A DNA stretch of 64,000 nucleotides, taken from contig NZ_JAGGOS010000086.1 of the NCBI RefSeq assembly GCF_018614205.1, positions 1 to 64,000 on the forward strand, given 5' to 3'. The notes under the pieces were generated by a model. The model searched no databases and was not told the DNA's origin. It was given only the letters and a program-made list of their open reading frames with translations. The position numbers and the translations under genes are program-made. This document shows positions 54,654-61,717 of this stretch, in pieces (the stretch's first letter is position 1; each line of letters opens with the position of its first letter). The DNA comes from Streptomyces sp. ISL-36 (GTDB lineage Bacteria > Actinomycetota > Actinomycetes > Streptomycetales > Streptomycetaceae).

Positions 54654-55079
54654 GTGGACGGCAAGCACATGCAGATCGGCGAGGTCGCCGCGCGTACGGA
54701 GCTGTCCCTGCGCACCATCCGCCACTACGAGGAAACCGGCCTTGTCATCCCCTCCGCCCGCTCCCAGGGCGGCTTCCGCCTCTACACCGAGAACGACGTC
54801 TCCCGCCTCATGGTGATCCGGCGCATGAAGCCCCTCGGCTTCACCCTGGACCAGATGCGCGACCTCCTCGACGCCACCGACCGCCTCGACGCGGACGCCC
54901 AGCTCGACGCCGGCGAACGCGAAGCCCTCCTGGAGCGGGTCCGCTCCTACCAGCAGGCCGCCGCCGAGCAGGTCGCCAAGCTCCGCGTCCAGCTCGCCCG
55001 AGCCGAAGACTTCGAAGCCACCCTCCGCGCCCGCGTGGACAGCGACGTCGCGACCGCTCCCGCAGTTATCCAGACCTAG
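54654..55079 (+). CDS. MerR family regulator
   Basis: 141 residues. The helix-turn-helix IGEVAARTELSLRTIRHYEE and wing SARSQGGFRLYTENDVSRL (about 7-50) are complete. A long dimerisation helix follows (about 80-125). There is no cysteine in the C-terminal part, so it is not a classical metal sensor. GTG 54654 is my choice; ATG 54669 is alternative. It is divergent from the SulP transporter gene. Confidence 0.9.
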   Translation: MDGKHMQIGEVAARTELSLRTIRHYEETGLVIPSARSQGGFRLYTENDVSRLMVIRRMKPLGFTLDQMRDLLDATDRLDADAQLDAGEREALLERVRSYQQAAAEQVAKLRVQLARAEDFEATLRARVDSDVATAPAVIQT

Positions 55080-55269
55080 GACTGCCCTGACCGGAGACCG
55101 TTCCACGCGGCGCTCGCGGCGCAGGGGCGCGAGGCTGTGTCGCATCGCGAGACTCATTTCCCATGACCCGCACCATTCCCCTTCATGTCGGCGTGCATGC
55201 CCGGGAAGCGGCCTGGTGCCAAGCTCGGGACAAGTAGGCTGCGTTGTCGGACCTGACGGGGAGAGGGCG

Positions 55270-55587
55270 ATGCAGTACTGCGAACGCCACGAAATGCACA
55301 ACTGTGCGGACTGCGCCCCGCGCGCACCTCGCAGCGGCGCGCCCACCAGCGAATGGGACGAGTGGCCGACGGCTGCGATCATCATCCACGTCAGCGGCAA
55401 GGCCCACCTTCCCGGCTGCGGGCACATCCTCCCGGCCGACATCCGACCACCCCTATATGGCTGGGTGCTCACCCCCTCACCCGGAGCATGGCGTCGCCTC
55501 GCGCCCTCCTACCCGCTCCCCGCCACGCAGGGCAACACAGAGCGGGCGGCCGTGAGCCGCTGCAAGACCTGCGACGCAACGCAGTAG
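55270..55587 (+). CDS. Small Cys/His-rich hypothetical protein
   Basis: 105 residues. The N terminus has CERHEMHNCADC, a likely zinc-binding knuckle. A central strand IIIHVSGKAHLPGCGHIL and a C-terminal CKTCDATQ give further Cys/His pairs. ATG 55270 follows a GGGGAGAGGG ribosome site. Such proteins occur in phage- or plasmid-derived regions of Streptomyces. No enzyme motif is visible. Confidence 0.65.
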   Translation: MQYCERHEMHNCADCAPRAPRSGAPTSEWDEWPTAAIIIHVSGKAHLPGCGHILPADIRPPLYGWVLTPSPGAWRRLAPSYPLPATQGNTERAAVSRCKTCDATQ

Positions 55588-55611
55588 GGACAACCGAGAG
55601 GACTGCTACGC

Positions 55612-56106
55612 GTGACCTACCAGCCAGACCGAACCTGTGGGCGACCCACCCGCTCGGGCAGCCCTTGCAAGATCCGGATATCAGGTTCCGACGTGGCGTG
55701 CGGCACGCACGCCACCGAGCAGGACAAAGCGGTAGCCGAGGCCCACCGACGCGGGTGGAACGAGGGCTACAAGTCGGGAAGCGAAAGTAGCGCGAGCTTC
55801 TCCAAGTCCCGCATCGAGCGGCTGGAGCAGCGCGTCAAGGAGCTTGAGGAGCAGTTGGACAGTACACGGCGCGTGTACGAGGTCAACGGCTGCCAGGTCG
55901 TCGAGGTCGGTGGGTACGCATACCGCTGGCGCGGAAACGACCCGCTCGAAGTCGGTGACCGCGTGCTGCTGCCTGAGAACTACGTGAGCCGTCTCAGGAA
56001 TGGCCCGGGCCCCACCGTAGGCGTGGTCAACAAGCTGGGCATCGTCTACCGAGGATCCCTGTCCGACATCGTGGGGCGGGCACCGGCAACTGGCCGGGAC
56101 GACTGA
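55612..56106 (+). CDS. Hypothetical protein with Cys cluster and coiled coil
   Basis: 164 residues. The N terminus CGRPTRSGSPCKIRI...CGTH is a zinc-ribbon-like cluster common in actinophage and integrative-element proteins. Residues about 60-95 (SKSRIERLEQRVKELEEQLD) form a coiled coil, and the C-terminal part is a small beta domain with VGDRVLLPENYVSRL. It follows the previous gene by 24 bp and precedes the att-like tRNA fragment, so it is probably element cargo. Function unknown. Confidence 0.7.
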   Translation: MTYQPDRTCGRPTRSGSPCKIRISGSDVACGTHATEQDKAVAEAHRRGWNEGYKSGSESSASFSKSRIERLEQRVKELEEQLDSTRRVYEVNGCQVVEVGGYAYRWRGNDPLEVGDRVLLPENYVSRLRNGPGPTVGVVNKLGIVYRGSLSDIVGRAPATGRDD

Positions 56107-56114
56107 CGGAGCCT

Positions 56115-56132
56115 CGTGCCACAACGTGCCAG
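56115..56132. repeat. 18-bp direct repeat, copy 2
   Basis: Identical to 50847-50864. A looser pair of CGTGCCA heptamers recurs at 56349-56368 on the other side of the tRNA fragment. Paired heptamers on both sides of an att site are the arrangement of integrase arm-binding sites. Confidence 0.85.
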
Positions 56133-56243
56133 TAGCGCCGGTAAACCACGGTCAACAAAGGGCCGTCCCAGGCAACCGACCGCAGGGCCCTTGGACAGGT
56201 TTCCGCAGGTCAGGACATGTAGACATGGCCAAGTGCCGGGTGA

Positions 56244-56285
56244 TTCCCAAGCTCAGAGCGCGGGTTCGATTCCCGTCATCCGCTC
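56244..56285 (+). tRNA. tRNA-Gly(CCC) 3' fragment, attachment-site scar
   Basis: 42 bp match the 3' half of tRNA-Gly(CCC): anticodon loop TTCCCAA, anticodon-stem arm, the T arm with GGGTTCGATTCCC, and the acceptor strand ending CATCCGCTC. No 5' half (D arm, acceptor 5' strand) precedes it, so it cannot be a functional tRNA. Partial 3' tRNA copies are the usual att remnants left by integrative elements. No other tRNA-Gly(CCC) is in the window. Confidence 0.78.
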
Positions 56286-56289
56286 TTGA

Positions 56290-56323
56290 ACGAAGCCCCA
56301 GGTCAGCGAACCTGGGGCTTCGT
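56290..56323 (+). terminator. Terminator after tRNA fragment
   Basis: A perfect 14-bp stem (56290-56303 with 56310-56323) and a CAGCGA loop, five bases after the tRNA fragment. It looks like the original tRNA terminator, which suggests the flank on this side is the old chromosomal side. Confidence 0.85.
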
Positions 56324-56404
56324 CATTCTCTAGACCTCTCGCGGCCCGCGTGCCATTTCGCGTGCCATATGCACCCTGACGACACATCAGGACACTGGTC
56401 CATC

Positions 56405-56440
56405 GATACAGGATCCTCTGAATTCAGGGGATCCTGTATC
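56405..56440. promoter_or_regulatory. 36-bp near-perfect palindromic operator
   Basis: Arms GATACAGGATCC and GGATCCTGTATC flank an inner CTGAATTCAG palindrome, so all but one symmetric pair match. It ends 8 bp before the CmtR-like start and should be its own operator. Confidence 0.85.
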
Positions 56441-56448
56441 GTCGCCGT

Positions 56449-56784
56449 ATGCTGACGCTCGCCACCGACCTCGACGCCCTGACCCGCTTCGGCCGGGCGC
56501 TGGCCGACCCGATCCGCTGCCGCATCCTGCTCGCGCTGCGCCAGGCTCCCGCCTACCCCTCCGACCTCGCGGAGGCCATCGAGGTCTCCCGCACCCGGCT
56601 CTCCAACCACCTGACCTGTCTGCGGGATTGCGGCCTGGTCGTCGCCGTGCCCGATGGGCGCCGCACCCGCTACGAACTCGCCGACGAACGCCTCGGCCAC
56701 GCGCTGGACGATCTGCGCACCGCCGTGGTGGCCGTCGAGACCGACCGCACCTGCCCAGACACCGCCGACAAGGGGTGCTGCTGA
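56449..56784 (+). CDS. CmtR-like ArsR/SmtB metal sensor (Cd/Pb)
   Basis: 111 residues of the ArsR/SmtB family. The recognition helix VSRTRLSNHLTCLRDCGLV holds C57 and C61, and a third cysteine is C102. These are the same three positions as the Cd(II)/Pb(II) ligands reported for mycobacterial CmtR. Two more Cys end the protein. Metal binding should release it from the adjacent palindrome and induce the cation exporter two bases downstream. Confidence 0.92.
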   Translation: MLTLATDLDALTRFGRALADPIRCRILLALRQAPAYPSDLAEAIEVSRTRLSNHLTCLRDCGLVVAVPDGRRTRYELADERLGHALDDLRTAVVAVETDRTCPDTADKGCC

Positions 56785-56786
56785 CC

Positions 56787-57515
56787 ATGACCGCGGAGAT
56801 ATCGATATCCCTCGGCCCGTCCCCGGCCCGCCGTGACGCTCTCGCCAAGCGCATACGCCTGCTGGTCGCCGCCACCATCACCTACAACGTGATCGAGGCG
56901 ATCGTCGCGATCACCGCCGGCACCATCGCCTCCTCCATCGCCCTGATCGGCTTCGGCCTCGACTCGATCATCGAGGTCTCCTCCGCCGCCGCGGTCGCCT
57001 GGCAGTTCTCCGCCCGCGAGCACGCCGTACGCGAGGCCCGCGAGAAGACCACCCTGCGGATCATCGCCGTCTCGTTCTTCGCGCTCGCCGCGTACGTGAC
57101 CGTCGACGCCGTCCGCGCCCTGGCCGGCCCGGGCGAGGCCGAGTCCTCCGTGCCGGGCATCATGATCGCCGCACTCTCCCTGGCGGTCATGCCGTTCCTC
57201 TCCGCCGCCCAACGCAAGGCCGGACACGAACTCGGGTCCGCCAGCGCGGTTGCCGACTCCAAGCAGACCCTCTTGTGCACCTACCTCTCGGCCGTTCTCC
57301 TGGTCGGCCTCGTCCTGAACGCCACCCTCGACTGGTCCTGGGCCGACCCGATCGCCGCCCTCGTGATCGCCGCCATCGCCGTCAAGGAAGGCCGCGACGC
57401 CTGGCAGGGCAAGGGCTGCTGCGCTCCCACCGCATCCGCCGCCACGACCACGTCGATGGGCGGAGCCGAGACGGACGCATGCGGCTGCAAGCCCGGCTGC
57501 GACTGCTGCGGCTGA
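56787..57515 (+). CDS. Cation diffusion facilitator-like exporter, Cys-rich tail
   Basis: 242 residues with about six membrane helices. GFGLDSIIEVSSAAAVAWQF is a CDF-like helix with Asp/Glu metal ligands, and SVADSKQ-type ASAVADSKQTLL follows. The last 40 residues carry nine cysteines in GKGCCAP and CGCKPGCDCCG, a soft-metal-binding tail instead of the usual cytosolic domain. ATG 56787 follows the CmtR stop by two bases. It probably exports Cd, Pb or Zn under CmtR control. Confidence 0.88.
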   Translation: MTAEISISLGPSPARRDALAKRIRLLVAATITYNVIEAIVAITAGTIASSIALIGFGLDSIIEVSSAAAVAWQFSAREHAVREAREKTTLRIIAVSFFALAAYVTVDAVRALAGPGEAESSVPGIMIAALSLAVMPFLSAAQRKAGHELGSASAVADSKQTLLCTYLSAVLLVGLVLNATLDWSWADPIAALVIAAIAVKEGRDAWQGKGCCAPTASAATTTSMGGAETDACGCKPGCDCCG

Positions 57516-57529
57516 CCGCTTTCACGTAC

Positions 57530-57565
57530 GAAGAGGACCGCGGTGCCGATACCGGGGTCCTCTTC
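57530..57565 (+). terminator. Terminator after metal-resistance genes
   Basis: GAAGAGGACC (57530-57539) pairs perfectly with GGTCCTCTTC (57556-57565), starting 14 bp after the exporter stop. Confidence 0.75.
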
Positions 57566-57639
57566 ACATGCGGAGGGCATCACCTCCCCCGTGCGCTCCT
57601 CGGAGGCTCTGGGAGGGCGGGCGGAAGCCTGTGGACGCC

Positions 57640-58627
57640 GGCGGTCCCGCGCCCCTCCGGAGGTCGGGACGCCGCCGCGCGCTGACGGCGGACGTCGGCG
57701 TCTATGTCGTCGGCGAGGCGGCGCTGGTGGGCCTTGGTGAGTGCTGGTAGATCAGCTGGGCCCGCTCGGAGAACTGGCCGGCGCGGACCATCAGGTCCTT
57801 CAGCTTGGCGCCGGTGTCGGCGGCCAGGGTGTTGCCGGTGTGCCGGAGGTCGTAGAAGCGGAACTCCTTCGACAGGCCGACCGCGTCGCGGGCCTTACGC
57901 CACTTCCGGCCGAAGGTGGTGCCCCGGAGGGAGGCGCCCCTCTCGCCCACGAAGTCAAGGCCGTCGGGACCGTCCTGGGCGAACCACTCCAGGTGGCGGC
58001 GGACGTCGAGGAGGATGAAGCCGGGCAGCATGATCTCCCGTTTGCCCGCACGGGACTTGGGGTCGCCGATGACGCGGCGGCGGTGTTCAGCTCTGGGGCG
58101 GCCCGCCGTACCCGTACCGATCCAGCGTCGAGGTCGACGTCGGCGCGGCGCAGCTCGGCCAGCTCCTCCGGGCGCATGGAGGCGAAGGCTCCGAGGAGCA
58201 CCATCAGCCGCCAGCGGATGCCGATGGCCTCGGCAAGGGCGAAGACCTGCTCGACGGTGGCCACGGGCCGCTCGTCCGCATCCTCCCGGCGCCCGCCCCG
58301 CGGATGGAGCAGGGGTTCCGGCGGATCAGATCGTCCTCGACCGCCGTCTGCATGACGGCCTTCAGCAGGCGGTAGGACTTGGCGGTCGTGGTGGCGCCGG
58401 TCGCCTTCCGCGCGCCAGGTCCTGACCTTGGCAAGGCTGATGGTGTTGACGCACTGGCTGCCGAAGGTCGGCTCCAGGTGGAGGCGGAGCAGCCGCCGGT
58501 ACAGCTCCTTGGTGGTGGCCGCGACGCCGCGCTCGTCGATCCAGCGCTTGGCGTACCCCGAGAACAGCACCTCGCCGGCGGTCGGATCGATCCAGTCGCC
58601 GCGCGACTGGTCGGCCTGGATCTGGGC
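57640..58627 (-). pseudogene. Tyrosine-family integrase, multiply frameshifted
   Basis: Pieces in order: N-terminal QIQADQSRGDWIDP and YAKRWIDERGV; the core-binding part in a second frame (TAKSYRLLKAVMQTAVEDDL); back to the first with MVLLGAFASMRPEELAELRR (catalytic Arg); then a third frame with FRFYDLRHTGNTLAADTG (Arg/His box) and RAQLIYQHS (catalytic Tyr). A further shift after the Tyr is needed to read TKAHQRRLADDIDADVR. At least four frameshifts make it inactive as read. The extreme N terminus is lost at 58627, where a mobilisation gene remnant begins. Confidence 0.85.
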
Positions 58628-59816
58628 GAGGAAGAGTTCTTCGACGGCCTGGCCGCCGCCGGCCTCCTGGTGAAGAAGCGCGTCGCGCCATCCGGCGACC
58701 TCCTCGGCTACGCGGTCGCCCTGCCCGACGACCGCAACAAGGACGGCCGCAGCGACCTGGGAGGCGATCCTCGTCATGGAGCACGGCGAGGACGCCGTGG
58801 CCGCCGCGCACATCGCCGCGGCCGGCGAGGTCCTCAACGCGCTCGCCAAGACCTCTGCCGCCCACACCCGCCACGAACTGAGAGAAGCCGCCTCGGCGTT
58901 CTAGCGGGGCTCCCGCTCGCACGTACGCGCCGTACGCGGGCACGACCGGGCACTACGACGGGCGGCCCGTGACCTCATCCACGGCGGGCCGGCGCTCGGC
59001 CGCGGCGAGGACGGCGCGACCACAGCCATGGCCATCGACATGCTGTTCTTCCTGATCGTCGCCGCCGCACACTGGCACGCGAAGAAGGACCACGCCCAGC
59101 AGGCCGAAGCAGCCCGCCGAGCCGCGGAGCACCTGCGCCTCGCTTACCACGCCGCCGCCGAGCAACCGCTCGCGGCGCTCCACCAGCGCGGCCGTCACCT
59201 CGCCCGCCCGCTGCTGCAGCGACAGGCCGGCATCGTGCGCACGGCGATCCCCGAGCTAGCTGAGCAGGTCCTGGGCGAACCCGGTTGGCCGGCCCTCGCC
59301 GCAACGCTCGCCGATGCCGAGGCCGCCGGCCACGACCCCGCCGCCCTGCTCGCCGACGCTGCCGAGCGCCGGGAACTGGGCACCGCCGAGTCGATCAGCG
59401 ACGTCCTCGTATGGCGACTGCGCCGCACGGCAGAGCTTCCCGCCGACGCGACCGGCAGCCCGGACGGGCGCCACGCCCTCGACCAGGAGCGCCTCCGGAC
59501 GGAGTCGTCGTCACCGTCGCCGGTAGAACCTTCATCCCCTTTGTCACCGCCATCACGGACGGCCCGGGCCGCAGAACTCGGCTGGGCCGCCAGTGGGACG
59601 CTCGTGGCAGCGGGCAGCGCCATATGGGAGATAGAGCTCATGTTCAGTCCAGCGCTTCTCGGCACCGTCGCCGTGGGATTCCTCGTCCTTGCGAGCCTCG
59701 CGGAACTCACAGCGCGTGCGGTTCGCGGCCAGACCTCGGACCCCGTCGGCCACACATGTCTCGTGGCGGCCCTCGCCCTGGGCGCTGGTGCAGGCGTTGC
59801 TTACGTCGCCGGGTGA
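58628..59816 (+). pseudogene. Plasmid/ICE mobilisation protein, truncated, nonsense and frameshift
   Basis: FFDGLAAAGLLVKKRVAPSG and LLGYAVALPDDRNKDG begin it (58628). After a shift near 58765 the frame reads GEVLNALAKTSAAHTRHELR and EAASAF, meets a TAG at 58902, then continues in the same frame RSHVRAVRGHDRALRRAARD into MAIDMLFFLIVAAAHWHAKK (59028) and LPADATGSPDG. This matches the C-terminal half of Streptomyces mobilisation/relaxase-associated proteins. From about 59550 it changes to a hydrophobic tail with three helices, probably a fusion to unrelated sequence. The part from ATG 59028 could still be translated. Confidence 0.68.
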
Positions 59817-61115
59817 CGCCGCTCCGCCCCCTGGCCCTCCAGCGAGCGCAACACCTCGAACCGCACGTAGCGGCGGCTGGTCTCCTCGTGCGGACGAACA
59901 CACCCTCGACCAGGCTCGCTTCCGGGACTACTACCCGACCTGCGTGGCACCCCCGGCCGCGGCGCGAACCTGGCTGAACAGCGCTCGCCCCGTCTACGAA
60001 GCCGGCACGGTGTTCACGAAAGATCCGCTCCCGACCCTCGCCCTCGCCCTCGGCCCCGGCCTCGGCCTCGGCCTCGGCCAGGCCTACGACGTCCTCGTCC
60101 ATCTCACCCAGGTCCGGGAGGCGAGAAGCTCTGAGGCCCTGCGGTGCATCCCAGGTCGACGGCGCACGATCACGCTCGCCGCTGTCGCGTCCGGCCGAGC
60201 AGGGTGGCTGCGGAATCCTCGACCAGGTCCTCGACGTACGGTGGCAGCGGGCTGGCCGAACTACCGCCAGTAGCAGGTCGGTCAGGGCCAGAATGTTCCG
60301 GTCCCGGCCCTCGGGACCGGTTATGCCGAAGGCCGTGCCCAGCGCGCCGAGGCAGGTGAGCACCCGCTCGTTTCCCCGGTCCGCGCATTCCCGGTGCTGC
60401 TCGGGACCAGCGACCGGCCGAATTCCGGGGCGTAGAGGAGCAGCGCCTCCTCTCGCGGCCAGGCCCGGCTCCAGGCGACGACGTCTCAGGCATCGGCGCG
60501 GGCCGCCCGGCCCGGGGCGGGATCGCCGTCGAGGGCGGCAAGGCAGTCCTCCTGGAAGTCCTCGACGGTGCACAGCCAGACCACGGCGAGCAGAGCGGGG
60601 CGCCCGGGGAGCCGGTGGTACATGGATTCGCGGGGGCGCCAACGGCTTGGACGACGCGGACATGGTGACGGCGGTCGGGCCGCCGGTGGCCGCGAGGAGG
60701 ACGCCGTGGCCGAGGTCGGTGCCCTCGTGGACTTGCTCTCCACCGGGACCACCGACCGGCTCTGGCCGCACGGAACCTGGTCCCGCATGGAATTCGAACG
60801 TTGGCGCATGCCCGCCGGCGACGACGGCGCCGCCCCGGACGAGGAGTGCATGGCCGCGCGTGGCACGGGCGGACAGCCCGACCCTCGGAGCGAGCCGCGC
60901 GTCCGCCGTTTGCGCGCGGAGCGCGAATGCCCCGTCCCAGACGATCCGGCGCCGTCCCGATGGCCGACGGGAAGTCGTCCGGGCGGCCCGCGGAGCCTGA
61001 TTCCGGCCCAGGGCAGCGCTTCGCCCCACCGACGAAGAGATCGGTGGGGCGAAGGCTTGTGACACCTGCGTCATCGGGACGAGCGCGATGGCACAGGACC
61101 TGTCCTAGATTCTGA
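59817..61115. other. Degenerate region, no intact gene recognised
   Basis: About 1.3 kb in which family-like fragments change frame. A CTCGCCCTCGGCC simple repeat lies near 60040-60085. A minus-strand stretch MYHRLPGRPALLAVVWLCTV (about 60490-60630) and a plus-strand stretch VGALVDLLSTGTTDRLWPHG (about 60715-60775) look protein-like but have no complete gene. It is probably decayed mobile-element or plasmid DNA. Confidence 0.45.
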
Positions 61116-61712
61116 TCACATGCCCCGATCCGGGCCCTGTCGGCGGATGACCTGCTCACCCGGCTGCATGGGCCTTGATTCCAGCACGACCGGCCCCGGG
61201 TAGAAGTAGGACGAATTCGGGCCGGACATGTCCTCTCCGATCAGGTACCGGAACAACCACTCCGAGAAGCTCATCGAGTACTCGAAGAACTCGCCGTCAC
61301 CGTCCTCGACGAAGAGGAGATCACGCGAATCCTTGCGCGCAAGGAAGACGGTCTGCCCACTGTCCGCGGAAGCGATGGGCGTGAGCCCTCGCCGTGTCCC
61401 GAACTCCATCTCGTCAAGCCCCAGGACGATACGAGGATCTCCGTCGACATCATCGTCCCACGGGACCTGGGACCACGCCTCCGACGTCCGTCGGATGCCG
61501 GTCGCGAGGTTCCACCGATCCGTCGCCGGATGGTCGAGATAGAGATGTTGATTCAGTTTGACCGGAGCATAGGCGTCCACGATCGCCTTGTAGTCCTCCG
61601 GGAGCGAGAAGCCCAGTTCGGCTTCCAGTCGCGACCAGGCAGCGGGGTCCGCGTGCTCCTGAGGCGGGTCCCCTAGCATCGCCAGCACTCGGTGGAGAAA
61701 CTCACCTGCCAT
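61116..61712 (-). CDS. SMI1/KNR4 family immunity protein candidate
   Basis: 198 residues. The SMI1/KNR4 fold start WSRLEAELGFSLPEDYKAIVDAYA (about 25-50) is clear, followed by a beta region with FVEDGDGEFFEYSMSFSEWL. These proteins commonly neutralise polymorphic toxins. It starts 5 bp after the stop of the RHS gene on the same strand, the usual toxin-then-immunity order, so it is probably the antidote of that nuclease. Confidence 0.85.
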   Translation of the reverse strand: MAGEFLHRVLAMLGDPPQEHADPAAWSRLEAELGFSLPEDYKAIVDAYAPVKLNQHLYLDHPATDRWNLATGIRRTSEAWSQVPWDDDVDGDPRIVLGLDEMEFGTRRGLTPIASADSGQTVFLARKDSRDLLFVEDGDGEFFEYSMSFSEWLFRYLIGEDMSGPNSSYFYPGPVVLESRPMQPGEQVIRRQGPDRGM

Positions 61713-61717
61713 GGAGA

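Noticed and set aside
56244..56285. Functional tRNA-Gly gene
   Set aside because: Only the 3' half is present; no D arm or 5' acceptor strand can be found upstream.
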